NCBI GenBank assembly: GCA_007692605.1 | Contig: REBS01000113.1 | Coordinates: 20,546 to 84,545, forward strand | DNA: 64,000 nucleotides | Source: Gemmatimonadales bacterium | GTDB taxonomy: Bacteria > Gemmatimonadota > Gemmatimonadetes > Longimicrobiales > Gaopeijiaceae | Direction of reading: 5' to 3' | Part shown: positions 39,098 through 49,634 of the stretch, piece by piece | Numbering within the stretch: position 1 is the stretch's first letter | Layout of the letters: each line of letters starts with the position of its first letter | Made by a program: the position numbers and the translations under genes | Notes under the pieces: generated by a model | Databases searched by the model: none | What the model saw: the letters and a program-made list of their open reading frames with translations, nothing else | Told to the model about the DNA's origin: nothing

Positions 39098-40179
39098 CCG
39101 GGCTCTCCCGTCGGGGCGCGACGCACGATCGCCATCGCGTCGCCGTAGGAATAGAAGCGGTAGCCTTCGCGGATCGCTTCGGCGTAGGCGGCCATCGTCG
39201 CCCGGTAGCCGGCGAACGCGCCCACCAGCATCAGGAGCGTGGAGCGCGGCAGGTGGAAGTTCGTGATCAGGGCGTCGACGACCCGGAACTCGAAGCCGGG
39301 GGCGATGAACAGCTCGGTCTCGCCGCGGCCCCCGTCCAGCACGCCTTCGAGCGCGGCCGCCTCCAGGGTCCGGACCACCGTCGTGCCCACCGCCCAGACC
39401 CGCCCGCCATGCTCCCGCGTCCTGCGAATCGCCGCAGCGGTCTCTGCAGGAATCTCCCACCGTTCGCTGTGCATGGCATGGTCCGCCACCCGCTCCACCT
39501 CGACGGGTCGGAAGGTGCCGGGACCCACGTGCAGGGTGACGCGGGCGACCTCGACCCCCCGCTCTTCGATCGCCCGGATAAGCGCCGGGGTGAAGTGCAG
39601 GCCGGCGGTGGGTGCGGCCACCGAGCCGGGCACGCGGGCGTAGACGGTCTGGTAGCGCTCGCGATCGAGCGGCTCCTCCTCGCGCTCCATGTAGGGGGGA
39701 AGGGGAAGCCGGCCCCATCGCTCGAGCGCCGCCTCGACCGGCAGCTCCGACTCGAGTCGGACCACCCGCCCGCCGTCCCCGGTGCCGTCTTCGATCACGA
39801 CCTCGAACCCCTCGTCGACCACGACCCGCCGCCCGGGCTTGAGCTTCGATCCGGGGCGGACCAGCGCCTCCCAGCGCCGCTCGTCGCCATCGTCGGTGGG
39901 ACGCAGCAGGAGCACCTCGCAGCGCGCACCGGTCGGCTTGTACCCCAGGAGCCGGACGGGGAGCACGCGGCTCTCGTTGAGCACGAGGAGGTCTCCGGGC
40001 TCCAGGAGCGACGGAAGCTCCGCGAAGGTTCGGTGCTCGGGCTCGGCCTCCCCGACCACCAGGAGGCGGCTGGCGTCGCGGCGCTCGGTCGGGTAGCGGG
40101 CGATCCGACCCTCGGGGAGCTCGTAGTCCCAGGACGAAATCCGCGTCAGATCGACGGGCACGGCCGATTCAGGACTCAA
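39094..40179 (-). CDS. queA: tRNA preQ1(34) S-adenosylmethionine ribosyltransferase-isomerase
   Basis: [54 protein letters not shown]. Confidence 0.97.
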   Translation of the reverse strand: MSPESAVPVDLTRISSWDYELPEGRIARYPTERRDASRLLVVGEAEPEHRTFAELPSLLEPGDLLVLNESRVLPVRLLGYKPTGARCEVLLLRPTDDGDERRWEALVRPGSKLKPGRRVVVDEGFEVVIEDGTGDGGRVVRLESELPVEAALERWGRLPLPPYMEREEEPLDRERYQTVYARVPGSVAAPTAGLHFTPALIRAIEERGVEVARVTLHVGPGTFRPVEVERVADHAMHSERWEIPAETAAAIRRTREHGGRVWAVGTTVVRTLEAAALEGVLDGGRGETELFIAPGFEFRVVDALITNFHLPRSTLLMLVGAFAGYRATMAAYAEAIREGYRFYSYGDAMAIVRRAPTGEPG

Positions 40180-41206
40180 AGAGGGACGCCTGATCAGTCA
40201 GACCGTCGGGGGGCGTGTAGCCGAACCGTCGGTAGCACCGGGGGGTGGCCATCCGTCCGCGGGGGGTCCGCATCAGGAAGCCCTCCTGGATCAGAAAGGG
40301 CTCGTAGACCTCTTCCAGCGTGCCCTGGTCCTCGCCGATCGCCACGGCGAGCGACGAGAGCCCCACCGGTCCCCCATCGAACTTCTCGAGGATCGTCTGC
40401 AGGATCCGGCCGTCCATCTCGTCGAGGCCGTACTCGTCCACATCGAGCATCTCGAGGGCGGCGGCGGCGACCTCGGTGTCGATCACCCCGTCCGCCCGCA
40501 CCTGGGCATAGTCCCGAACGCGGCGCAGGAGCCGGTTCGCGACCCGGGGGGTGCCCCGCGAGCGTTTGGCCAGCTCGGCGGCGCCCTCGGTCGTGGCTTC
40601 GATTCCCAGGAGCTGTGCGCTGCGGGCCACGATCCGGGCCAGCTCCTCGGGCGGGTAGAAGTTGAGCCGCTGCACGATTCCGAAGCGGGCACGCATCGGG
40701 GCCGTGAGGAGCCCGAAGCGGGTGGTGGCGCCGACGAGGGTGAAGCGCTCGACCCCCATCGTCATGGTCTGCGCGCGGGCTCCTTCCGAGAGCCGGATCT
40801 CGACCTTGTAGTCCTCCATCGCGGGATAGAGGAACTCCTCGAGGATCGGGCGGAGCCGGTGGATCTCGTCGATGAACAGGATGTCTCCCCGCTCCAGGTT
40901 GGTCAGGAGCCCGACCAGGTCCGCCGGCTTCTCGAGCACCGGACCCGAACTGGTGCGCAGCGACACCCCCATCTCTTCGGCCATGAGCGCGGCCAGGGTG
41001 GTCTTGCCCAGCCCCGGAGGGCCGTGGAAGAGGATGTGGTCCAGGGGCTCATCGCGCTGGCTGGCGGCCTCGATGGCGATGCGCAGCGACTCCTTCACCT
41101 TCTCCTGCCCCACGAACTCGTCGAGCTGCCGCGGCCGCAGGGTCGGCTCGGTGCGGGTGTCCTCTTCGAGCGCCTCGGGGGTCGTGACCTCGTGGCGGGC
41201 GCTCAT
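40169..41206 (-). CDS. ruvB: Holliday junction helicase RuvB
   Basis: [45 protein letters not shown]. Confidence 0.98.
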   Translation of the reverse strand: MSARHEVTTPEALEEDTRTEPTLRPRQLDEFVGQEKVKESLRIAIEAASQRDEPLDHILFHGPPGLGKTTLAALMAEEMGVSLRTSSGPVLEKPADLVGLLTNLERGDILFIDEIHRLRPILEEFLYPAMEDYKVEIRLSEGARAQTMTMGVERFTLVGATTRFGLLTAPMRARFGIVQRLNFYPPEELARIVARSAQLLGIEATTEGAAELAKRSRGTPRVANRLLRRVRDYAQVRADGVIDTEVAAAALEMLDVDEYGLDEMDGRILQTILEKFDGGPVGLSSLAVAIGEDQGTLEEVYEPFLIQEGFLMRTPRGRMATPRCYRRFGYTPPDGLTDQASLFES

Positions 41207-41802
41207 CGGTTGGCCAGCGCCCGGCGGATGAGTTCGTCGGGGCCGTCCGCCTTCCCTTCCTTGAGCGCCGCCCGGACCAGGCCGTCGGCCTCGGCGAAGG
41301 GCATGCCGAGGGCGACCAGGGCGCGGACCGCGGCTTCGGCCATCCCCTCCTTCACCTCTTCGGTGCCGTCCCCGCTGACGACCCGAAGGGTCTGGAGGTC
41401 ATCGAGCCGGTCGGCGAGCTCCAGCATGATCTTCTCGGCCTTCTTCTTCCCGATCCCGCTGACCTGCACGAGCGCCGGGATGTCACGGCCCGCGATGATC
41501 TGGACCAGTCGCCGCCCGGAGTAGGTCGACAGCATGGCCAGCGCCAGCTTCCCCCCCACCCCCGAGGCGTTGAGGAGCCGGCTGAAGAGGGTGCGCTCGA
41601 GCGGTTCGATGAAGCCGTAGAGCGCCGAGAGGTCCTCGCGGACCAGGTGGACGGTCCGCAGCTCGATCTCGTCGCCGGGCGCCGGGAGGCGCTGCGCCAC
41701 GGTCAGGGGGACCTCGACCTCATAGACGACGCCCCCCGGGGTCGAGATCTCGACGCGGTCCTCGTCGATCGAGAGGAGGGTCCCGCAGATTCGGGAGATC
41801 AT
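41203..41802 (-). CDS. ruvA: Holliday junction protein RuvA
   Basis: [51 protein letters not shown]. Start 41802, not the 42234 extension. Confidence 0.95.
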   Translation of the reverse strand: MISRICGTLLSIDEDRVEISTPGGVVYEVEVPLTVAQRLPAPGDEIELRTVHLVREDLSALYGFIEPLERTLFSRLLNASGVGGKLALAMLSTYSGRRLVQIIAGRDIPALVQVSGIGKKKAEKIMLELADRLDDLQTLRVVSGDGTEEVKEGMAEAAVRALVALGMPFAEADGLVRAALKEGKADGPDELIRRALANR

Positions 41803-42356
41803 GACGGGCTCCGGGCGAAGCGGTGCGGGAGGGCACCCGGAAGCCGACCGTCGACCCCGAGCACGAGATGGCAGAGCGCGCAGGCCACGCCGTCGGCGGC
41901 GTCGGAGGGGCGTGGGGGTTCCTTGAGGCGGAGCTGCTCCTGGACCAGGAGCCCGACCTGATCCTTGGTCGCGCTCCCATGCCCGACGACCGCCTTCTTG
42001 ATCGCGACCGGCGTGTATTCGGCGACCTCGATCTCGAGGCGGGCACCGGCGACCAGGATGGCGCCGCGCGCATGCCCCAGGATGAGGGCGCTCCGGGCGT
42101 TCTTCCCCTGAAAGACGCTCTCGACCGCCACCGTGTCGGGCCGGAAGCGCTCCAGGATCTCGGTGACCCCCTCGAAGATCTCGAGGATCCGGACGGCGAG
42201 TTCCGCCTTCCGGGTGGGACGGATCACCCCGCATTCGAGGAGCCTCATGGTCCCCCCGCGCCGCCTGGCGACGACGCCGTAGCCGGTGGCGATCGAGCCG
42301 GGATCGATCCCCACCACGACGAGCTCTTCGGGATCCCGGTCTCCCCCGGCCGTCAC
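41799..42356 (-). CDS. ruvC: Crossover junction endodeoxyribonuclease RuvC
   Basis: VVGIDPGSIATGYGVV; VAVESVFQGKNARSALILGHARG; SDAADGVACALCH. Confidence 0.95.
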   Translation of the reverse strand: MTAGGDRDPEELVVVGIDPGSIATGYGVVARRRGGTMRLLECGVIRPTRKAELAVRILEIFEGVTEILERFRPDTVAVESVFQGKNARSALILGHARGAILVAGARLEIEVAEYTPVAIKKAVVGHGSATKDQVGLLVQEQLRLKEPPRPSDAADGVACALCHLVLGVDGRLPGALPHRFARSPS

Positions 42357-43102
42357 GACATGGCCTCGGCCATGACCGCCTCGTCGATGTCGGCGTTCGA
42401 CGAGACCTCCTGCACGTCGTCGTGGTCGTCGAGGGCGTCCAGGAGCTTCAGGAGTCGCTCGGCGTCGGAGCCGGTCACCGCCATCAGGTTCTTCGGGATC
42501 ATCGCCAGCTCGGCGCGCTCGAACTCGACCCCCGCCTCTCGCAGCTGGTTCTGGACGTCGTGGAAGGAGGCGACCTCGGTCGTGACCACGAACTCACCCG
42601 CCGACTCCGAGACATCTTCGGCGCCGGCCAGGAGGGCCGCCTCGAAGACGGCCTCCTCGTGGTAGCGCGAGGCATCGACGAAGATCTGGCCCTTCCGATC
42701 GAACTGCCACGCCACCGAGCCCGCGGTACCCAGGTTTCCCCCGTGCTTGTCGAGGATGTGCCGGAGCTCGGCTACGGTCCGGTTCTGGTTGTCGGTGGTG
42801 GTCTGGATGAAGAGCGCCACCCCCGAAGGACCGTAGCCCTCGTAGGAGAGTTCCTCGTAATTGACACCCTCGAGTTCGCCGGTGCCCCGCTTGATCGCGC
42901 GCTCGATGTTCTCGAGCGGCATGTTCTCCTGCTTGGCCGTGTCGACCGCGAGCCGAAGCCGCGGGTTGTAGTCCGGGTCGCCCCCACCGTCGCGGGCCGC
43001 CACGGTAATCTCGCGGATGAGCTTGGTGAACATCTTGCCGCGCTTCTGGTCGTTGACGGCCTTCTTCCGCTTGATCTGCGACCATTTGTTGTGTCCGGCC
43101 AC
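42353..43102 (-). CDS. yebC: YebC/PmpR-family transcriptional regulator
   Basis: GTG start: MAGHNKWSQIKRKKAVNDQKRGKMFTKLIREITVAAR; ENMPLENIERAIKRGTGE. Track ORF over-extended to 43969. Confidence 0.96.
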   Translation of the reverse strand: MAGHNKWSQIKRKKAVNDQKRGKMFTKLIREITVAARDGGGDPDYNPRLRLAVDTAKQENMPLENIERAIKRGTGELEGVNYEELSYEGYGPSGVALFIQTTTDNQNRTVAELRHILDKHGGNLGTAGSVAWQFDRKGQIFVDASRYHEEAVFEAALLAGAEDVSESAGEFVVTTEVASFHDVQNQLREAGVEFERAELAMIPKNLMAVTGSDAERLLKLLDALDDHDDVQEVSSNADIDEAVMAEAMS

Positions 43103-43328
43103 GGGGACCTCCGGCTCGCCGGGATTGGGTGTCGTCCATCGGCGCATTCCCGGCGAAGCTCTGCCGCGTCGATGGTGGGATCGGGTGAGTCGCGCCCGAC
43201 CGGCTCGGTTCGATTCGGAATATAGGTCGGTTCGGGGAGGGGCGTCACCCCGGGGTCGTCGCGTTTTCGTCGGACGCCGGGTAGTTTGCGGGCAGCCTCC
43301 CCACATCTCCCGAACCCGTCGACCGCCC

Positions 43329-45062
43329 ATGCCGATCCTCGTCCGCCGACCGACCCGTGCCCTGGTGGTTCTCCTTCTCCTCCCTCTACTCCCCCCGCTT
43401 CCGATGGCGACTCCGACCTCTCCGTTCACCGCCGCGCACCTCGAGGCGCAGGAGCCCGTCCCCACGACCGTGGCGGGCCGGTCCACCGTATACGCGCCGC
43501 GCGGAATGATCGCAACCAGCCAGCCGCTCGCGACGAGCGCCGGGCTGCGCGTGCTCGAAGACGGGGGCAACGCGGTCGACGCGGCGATCACCGCCGCCGC
43601 CGTGCTCACCGTGGTCGAGCCGCACATGACCGGGATCGGGGGCGACATGTTCGCCCTGTATTGGTCGGCCGCCGAGGCGCGACTGATCGGGGTGAACGGA
43701 CACGGCCGCGCGGGATCGCGCATGACCCGCGAGGCGATCCTCGAAGCCGGGCACGAGAGCATCCCGAGCCGGGGCGCGCTCTCGGTCACGGTGCCCGGCG
43801 CACTCCGGGGCTGGGCCGATCTGCTCGGGGCGCACGGCACGATCTCGCTGGCCGAAGCCCTCGCCCCCGCCATCCGTCTGGCCGAAGAGGGGTTTCCCGT
43901 CTCTCCGATCATCGCCCGCGACTGGGGCAACCAGGTGAACACCCTCCAGAGCGACGAGGGTGCGCGCACGACCTACCTGATCGACGGGGACCGGGCCCCC
44001 CGGGCCGGTGAGTGGTTTCGCAACCCGGACTACGCCGAAACACTCAGGCAGATCGCGACCGAGGGGATCGAGACCTTCTACGGAGGGTCTCTCGGCGCGA
44101 GGGTGATCGAGGGACTCGACGCGCTCGGCGGGTTTCTCACCCTCGACGACCTGCGCGAGCACCGCTCGCAGTGGGTGGAGCCGATCTCGGCCTCGTACCG
44201 GGGATACCGCCTCTGGGAGATCCCCCCGCCGAGCCAGGGGATCGCCGCCCTCCAGATGCTGCGGATCCTCGAGCCCTTCGAACTCGAGGCCATGGGACAC
44301 AACTCGCCCGAGTACCTGCACCACCTGGTCGAGGCGAAGAAGCTGGCCTACGCCGACCTGGCCGGTCACATCGCGGACCCGAGCTTCATGCGGGTCGACA
44401 GCGAGCAGCTCCTCTCCGACCCATGGATCGAAGGGCGACGGTCGCTCATCGATCCGTACCGGGCGATGGAGGCTCCAGAGCCGGGCGAGGCGCTCACGAA
44501 CAGCGAGACGATCTACCTGACGGCGGCCGACGAGGAGGGGAACATGATCTCCTTCATCAACTCCGTCTTTAACTATTTCGGGTCGGGAGTTGTCGTACCG
44601 GGTACGGGCTTCGACCTCCAGAACCGGGGCAGCGGATTTACCATGGAGGAGGGCCACCCGAACATGGTGGCGCCCGGGAAGGAACCGTTTCACACGATCA
44701 TCCCCGCCTTCGTGACCCGGCAGAACGAGGCCGGCGACGAGGAGGCATGGATGAGCTTCGGGGTGATGGGTGGAGCCATGCAGCCGCAGGGTCACGTGCA
44801 GGTGCTGCTCAACATGATCCTCTTCGGCATGGACCCGCAGGAGGCGATCGACGCGCCTCGTTTCAGGCACTATTCCGGCCTGGACCTGGGCCTCGAAGCC
44901 CCGATCCCGCACGCGGTGAGAGCGGGTCTCGGGGCGCGCGGACACGAAGTTCGCACGATCGGCCCGCTGGCCGTCGGGGGCGCGCAGGCCATCGTCCGCC
45001 TCGAGCGCGGCTGGGCCGCGGGGTCCGACCCCCGAAAGGACGGCCAGGCCGCCGGCCATTAG
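43329..45062 (+). CDS. ggt: Gamma-glutamyltransferase
   Basis: Signal peptide; ATSQPLATSAGLRVLEDGGNAVDAAITAAAVLTVVEPHMTGIGGD; catalytic Thr region NSETIYLTAADEEGNMIS. Confidence 0.93.
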   Translation: MPILVRRPTRALVVLLLLPLLPPLPMATPTSPFTAAHLEAQEPVPTTVAGRSTVYAPRGMIATSQPLATSAGLRVLEDGGNAVDAAITAAAVLTVVEPHMTGIGGDMFALYWSAAEARLIGVNGHGRAGSRMTREAILEAGHESIPSRGALSVTVPGALRGWADLLGAHGTISLAEALAPAIRLAEEGFPVSPIIARDWGNQVNTLQSDEGARTTYLIDGDRAPRAGEWFRNPDYAETLRQIATEGIETFYGGSLGARVIEGLDALGGFLTLDDLREHRSQWVEPISASYRGYRLWEIPPPSQGIAALQMLRILEPFELEAMGHNSPEYLHHLVEAKKLAYADLAGHIADPSFMRVDSEQLLSDPWIEGRRSLIDPYRAMEAPEPGEALTNSETIYLTAADEEGNMISFINSVFNYFGSGVVVPGTGFDLQNRGSGFTMEEGHPNMVAPGKEPFHTIIPAFVTRQNEAGDEEAWMSFGVMGGAMQPQGHVQVLLNMILFGMDPQEAIDAPRFRHYSGLDLGLEAPIPHAVRAGLGARGHEVRTIGPLAVGGAQAIVRLERGWAAGSDPRKDGQAAGH

Positions 45063-45144
45063 TCAATTCGTCCCCATGCTCTCTTGCTTTCCAATAACAT
45101 TGCCTCTACCCTCCAAGTTTCCCCTCCATCCCACCCCCGAGTTC

Positions 45145-48100
45145 ATGCGCCCCTCCCTCGTCCGATCGATTCGTACCGCCGTGCTCGCAATCCTCCCCAC
45201 ACTCCTCCTCCTGGTCGCACCGATCGGTTCCGGGCACCTCACCGCTCAGGATACCGAGCCGCCTGCCCTCTTCGGAGAGATTCTCTCGCAGCGCGGCGCC
45301 CCGATCGCGGTCGCCGAAGTGGAGCTCATCGAGGTCGGCCCCGAGCTCTCGCGGACCTCGCTCACCGATTCCCAGGGGCGATACGAGTTCACCGACCTGG
45401 AGCCGGGTGCCTCGTATCGGCTGATCGTCCGGTCGGCGGGCTACTCCACGGCGGAGCGCGACGTGGTCGAGATGAATGCCTTCGAGCGCCGCAGGGTCAA
45501 TGTGGTCTTGATTCCCCCCGAGTTCGCCCTGGCGGGGATCGACGTGGCCGTGGACCGACGGTTCGATCCGGGGCTCTCGGGCCCCCAGATTTCGGTGACC
45601 CGGGAACAGGTCCTCGCGCATCCGACCACCGAGCGCAACTTCCTCGAGCTGGCCACCCTGTCGCCGGTCGCGGTCCAGACGAGCGACGGGGGCGAGGTCT
45701 CGATCTCGGGACAGAACGAGCGGCACAACGCGATCCTGGTCGACGGCGCCCTGAACCAGGACGTCTTCGGAGCCTCGCCGAGCGGGATCCCGGGCGCGGC
45801 GGCCCGGGCCAAGCCCATCCCCTTCGACGCAATCCAGCAGTTCAGCATCGAGGCCGCCCCCTTCGACGTAGGGGTGAGCGGCTTCACCGGCGGGGTCATG
45901 GATGCCTCGACCCGCTCCGGCACCAACCAGTGGGAGGGCTCCCTCTTCTCGCAGTTCCGGAACCAGCACTTCTTCGGGAGCCTGGAGCTCGACGGGGCCC
46001 AGGTCGCTCCCGAAGAGTTCTCGAAGTACGTGTGGGGCTTCAATGTGGGCGGGCCCATCCGGCTCGACGAGGCGCACTTCTTCATCGCCGCGGAGTTCGA
46101 GGACCGGAGCGAGCCCTCGCTGGGATTCATCGAGGGGACGCATGATGCCCTGCGCACCCGGGTCGCCCCCGACTCGCTGGCGCGGATGACCGAGATCCTG
46201 CGAAACCAGTACGGCATGGATCCCGGGACGTCGGGCCAGGTCTCGCTGGGCAACCCCCTGTCGAACATCTTCGCCCGACTGGACTGGCAGCTTTCCGAGG
46301 CGCACCGACTGGTTCTGCGACACAACTTCTCGGGAGCGGCCCGGGACTCGACCCCGAATCGCGCTCCGGTCGGCCCCTACGAGTATTCCTCGGCGGGATT
46401 CCGGGCCCAGAGCAGCAGCCACGCCTTCAGCAGCCGGATCCTCTCGGAGTTCGGTGCAGGCCACGCGAACCAGCTCTCCTTCAACGTGCAGCGGATCAGT
46501 GAAGAGGCCCTTCCCGCCTCCTTCGCCCCGATGCTCGATGTCACGCTCCGCAGCAGCCAGGACGGGGTGGGGCTGCGCCGGGAGGCGCGGGCGGGATCCC
46601 GATACTACTCGCAGCAGAGCGCACTCGACCAGACGATCGTGCAGCTCACCAACCGGATGGTTCTGGCGCACGGGGATGTGAACACCACGCTCGGCCTCGG
46701 GCTGGACTACTTCCGTTTCGACCATGACTTCCGCCCGGGGTCGAGGGGCTACTACCAGTTCGACGACCTGGGAGCGCTTGAGGCGAATCAGGCGAGCTAT
46801 TACGAAGTGAATGTCCGAAACCCCGAGTTCTCGGATCCGACCGTGCAGTTCTCGGTCGCCCAGCCCCACCTCTATGTGCAGAACGAGCACGAATTTCCCG
46901 ACGGCCTGGTGATGAACTACGGCATGCGGGTGGACATTCCGATGTTCCTGGGATCCCCCCTCTACAACGAGGCGATCGATGACGCCTTCGGCCTGCGCAC
47001 CGACAACCTGCCTTCGAATCGGGTCACCTTCACCCCCCGACTCGGCTTCAACTGGCAGCCGCTGACCCGCCTGCGCACACAGTTTCGCGGAAGCATCGGC
47101 ATCTTCACGGCGAACCTCCCCTATACCTGGATGGCCGATGCGGTGCGGCACACCGGCCTGGGCAACGCGATCCTCACCTGCTCGGGAGAGAACACCCCCG
47201 CATACGACGCCGCTTCACCCGCCCCGGTGACCTGCGCGGACGGATCCGGTGTCGAGACGGCCGCCCAGGGACGCGTGGTCGGCTTCCGCGACGATTTCGC
47301 GCTTCCCAGGGAGCTGAAGATCACCACCTCGCTCGACCAGGAGCTTCCCGGAAACATCGTCATGACGGTCGAGACGCTCATGATCCCGACCTTCTCGCGT
47401 ACCGCGGTCCGTGACCTGAACCTGCCCCCCGTGGGGGTGGCCGGAGACGCCGAGTACAACGAGGCCTTCGGCGAGCGGGCGCACTACGGGTCCGCGACCG
47501 CGACGGGGTACTCCTCGGGACGCCGCCTGCCCCAATTCTCCCAGGTCCTGCAGATCGAGAACGAGAAGCGGGCCGCGATCGCCTTCGGAGCGACACTCCA
47601 GCTGGAGCGGGAGATGGCCGAGTGGCTCACCCTGACCGGCTCCCTGAGCCTCAGCCGCACCACCGACGAGCAGAGCCTGACCTTCGGGGACATGGCGACG
47701 AGTCTGGCGGCCACCCCGATCGGGGCGATCGCGAACCAGTACACGGCCCGACCCGCCAACTTCGACCGTCCCCGCAAGTACCTTCTGAACGCCCGGGCCC
47801 GGGTGCCCGAGCGGTGGGGCGGAGCCCAGGTTTCGGTCCTCTACGTGGGGCAGTCGGGGCAGCCGTACTCGTACGTGTACGGCTCCGACATCAATGGAGA
47901 CGGCTTTCCGGGTGCCGGGATCCCGCTCGATGCGAGCAACGACCTGATCTTCATCCCGGAAGATCCCGCCCGCATTCCGGGTTCGCTGCTCGCCCGGCAG
48001 CTCTTCACGCAGTTCGTGGACGGGGTCGAACCGTGCCTGGCCGACGTGCGCAACCAGATCACGACGCGAAACAGCTGCCGCACTCCGATGACGCACATGG

Positions 48101-48426
48101 TCGACCTGAGCGTCTCGCAGCCCTTCAGCGTCGGAGGGGCCCGCTTCGAGGTCTCGGGAGACATGCTCAACGTCCTGAACCTCTTCAACTCGGGGTGGGG
48201 GCAGGTATGGGAGGTCGATCCGGTGGTCCCGATCCTCGACTTCGCCCGTCGCACCGAGGAGGACATGCAGGGCAATCCGCTACCGAACTCCCCGGCCCAG
48301 CTCGGGTTCACCGGCCCGGTCGTGCGGGACCAGGAGTCGGGGGCACTTCGCCCGGTGCTGCCGCACAACCTTGTCGTTCCCGCGTCGCAGTGGCAGGCTC
48401 AGGTCGGACTCCGGGTCTACTTCTGA
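45145..48426 (+). CDS. TonB-dependent receptor (Oar-like, N-terminal carboxypeptidase regulatory-like domain)
   Basis: MRPSLVRSIRTAVLAILPTLLLLVAPIGSGHLTAQ signal peptide; GEILSQRGAPIAVAEVELIEVGPELSRTSLTDSQGRYEFTDLEPGASYRLIVRSAGY; plug/barrel; C-terminal WQAQVGLRVYF. Confidence 0.93.
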   Translation: MRPSLVRSIRTAVLAILPTLLLLVAPIGSGHLTAQDTEPPALFGEILSQRGAPIAVAEVELIEVGPELSRTSLTDSQGRYEFTDLEPGASYRLIVRSAGYSTAERDVVEMNAFERRRVNVVLIPPEFALAGIDVAVDRRFDPGLSGPQISVTREQVLAHPTTERNFLELATLSPVAVQTSDGGEVSISGQNERHNAILVDGALNQDVFGASPSGIPGAAARAKPIPFDAIQQFSIEAAPFDVGVSGFTGGVMDASTRSGTNQWEGSLFSQFRNQHFFGSLELDGAQVAPEEFSKYVWGFNVGGPIRLDEAHFFIAAEFEDRSEPSLGFIEGTHDALRTRVAPDSLARMTEILRNQYGMDPGTSGQVSLGNPLSNIFARLDWQLSEAHRLVLRHNFSGAARDSTPNRAPVGPYEYSSAGFRAQSSSHAFSSRILSEFGAGHANQLSFNVQRISEEALPASFAPMLDVTLRSSQDGVGLRREARAGSRYYSQQSALDQTIVQLTNRMVLAHGDVNTTLGLGLDYFRFDHDFRPGSRGYYQFDDLGALEANQASYYEVNVRNPEFSDPTVQFSVAQPHLYVQNEHEFPDGLVMNYGMRVDIPMFLGSPLYNEAIDDAFGLRTDNLPSNRVTFTPRLGFNWQPLTRLRTQFRGSIGIFTANLPYTWMADAVRHTGLGNAILTCSGENTPAYDAASPAPVTCADGSGVETAAQGRVVGFRDDFALPRELKITTSLDQELPGNIVMTVETLMIPTFSRTAVRDLNLPPVGVAGDAEYNEAFGERAHYGSATATGYSSGRRLPQFSQVLQIENEKRAAIAFGATLQLEREMAEWLTLTGSLSLSRTTDEQSLTFGDMATSLAATPIGAIANQYTARPANFDRPRKYLLNARARVPERWGGAQVSVLYVGQSGQPYSYVYGSDINGDGFPGAGIPLDASNDLIFIPEDPARIPGSLLARQLFTQFVDGVEPCLADVRNQITTRNSCRTPMTHMVDLSVSQPFSVGGARFEVSGDMLNVLNLFNSGWGQVWEVDPVVPILDFARRTEEDMQGNPLPNSPAQLGFTGPVVRDQESGALRPVLPHNLVVPASQWQAQVGLRVYF

Positions 48427-48456
48427 CCGAGGCGAAACCGGCCGTGCAACCCCATC

Positions 48457-48477
48457 CCCGGGGGTAAGACCCCCGGG
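48457..48477. terminator. Strong hairpin CCCGGGGGT-AAG-ACCCCCGGG (terminator or attenuator candidate)
   Basis: Perfect 9-bp inverted repeat with 3-nt loop between TonB receptor stop and next gene start; no T-tract. Confidence 0.5.
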
Positions 48478-48494
48478 CAACCGAGAAACGGACC

Positions 48495-49634
48495 ATGAAC
48501 GCTTCGGGACGGGCCACCTCGCCCTTGTCCACGAGGAGTGGGCGGCCCGGCGCCCTCCTCCTCGTCCTTGGCAGCGGCATGGCCCTTTGGGGCCTCCTGG
48601 CGTGGTTCGGCGCCCCGTTCCCATCGGACTCGTCGGCGTCCGAGCCGGTCGCCGTTTGTCCGGGTTCGGAGCCCACGGGCACCGTTCCGATCCGGGGGGT
48701 GTCTCTCGTCACCCCCCGGTCGTGGCTCCAGGCAGAGCAACTCGATGCGCTCGATCGGATCGGGGCCGAGTGGATCGCAGTGCTCCCCTACGCCCGGCTC
48801 GACTCGAACGGCGGGATTCAGCATCGCTCGGGGCCGGAGGACGGACGCGGCTTCTCGAGTGGGCGCCTCGACCTCGCCGCGCACACGATCCGTCTGGCGC
48901 ATGAGAAGGGCCTGGGTGTCATGCTCAAACCACACCTCTGGAGCGGAGCGGACTGGGTCGGACACTTCGCGCCCACCTCCGAAGAGGATTGGATGCGGTT
49001 CGAGTCGGACTACCGGACGTTGATCTTCGAGTTCGCAGCCCTGGCGGACTCCCTGGAGGTCGAGATCTTCGTGATCGGCACCGAGCTGGACCAGACCGTG
49101 CGGGAGCGCCCGGCGTTCTGGATCGACCTGATCGGTGAGGTTCGCCAGCGGTTCGGGGGAAAGCTGACCTACGCGGCCAACTGGGATGGATTCCAGGACG
49201 TTCCCTTCTGGTCCGAGCTGGACTACATCGGGGTCGACGCCTTCTTCCCTCTCTCCTCGCAAGCCACTCCCACGTCCGATGCGCTCGTGAGCGAATGGGA
49301 GCCCATCGTCGAGGCGTTGAGGGCTGAATGCCGTTCGGCCGACCGGCCCGTCCTCCTGACGGAGTATGGGTACCGGAGCATCGACGCCTCCGCCGGGCCT
49401 CAGTGGGAGATGCCGCGGGAGGGCGACTCCTCGACCCCCGTGAACCTGACGGCTCAGATGAACGCGTACGAAGCTCTCTTCCGGGCGGTCTGGGACGAGC
49501 CGTGGGTGGCAGGCGGATTCCTCTGGAAGTGGTTTCCCGACGACGATCGACTCCGAACGGGTCGGCGTGCGGACTATACTCCGCAGCACAAGCCCGTCGA
49601 GGAGGTCATCCTCGACTGGTACTCCCGGCCGTAG
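48495..49634 (+). CDS. GH113-like glycoside hydrolase, membrane-anchored/secreted
   Basis: FVIGTELDQTVRERPAFWIDLIGEVRQRFGGKLTYAANWDGFQDVPFWSELDYIGVDAFFPL; second catalytic Glu region LLTEYGYRS. Confidence 0.8.
   Translation: MNASGRATSPLSTRSGRPGALLLVLGSGMALWGLLAWFGAPFPSDSSASEPVAVCPGSEPTGTVPIRGVSLVTPRSWLQAEQLDALDRIGAEWIAVLPYARLDSNGGIQHRSGPEDGRGFSSGRLDLAAHTIRLAHEKGLGVMLKPHLWSGADWVGHFAPTSEEDWMRFESDYRTLIFEFAALADSLEVEIFVIGTELDQTVRERPAFWIDLIGEVRQRFGGKLTYAANWDGFQDVPFWSELDYIGVDAFFPLSSQATPTSDALVSEWEPIVEALRAECRSADRPVLLTEYGYRSIDASAGPQWEMPREGDSSTPVNLTAQMNAYEALFRAVWDEPWVAGGFLWKWFPDDDRLRTGRRADYTPQHKPVEEVILDWYSRP

Noticed and set aside
43103-43969. N-terminal extension of the yebC ORF
   Set aside because: Antisense to the ggt gene; conserved YebC N-terminus (MAGHNKW) starts at GTG 43102.
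45106-47151. Minus-strand 681-aa ORF
   Set aside because: Antisense shadow of the TonB-dependent receptor.
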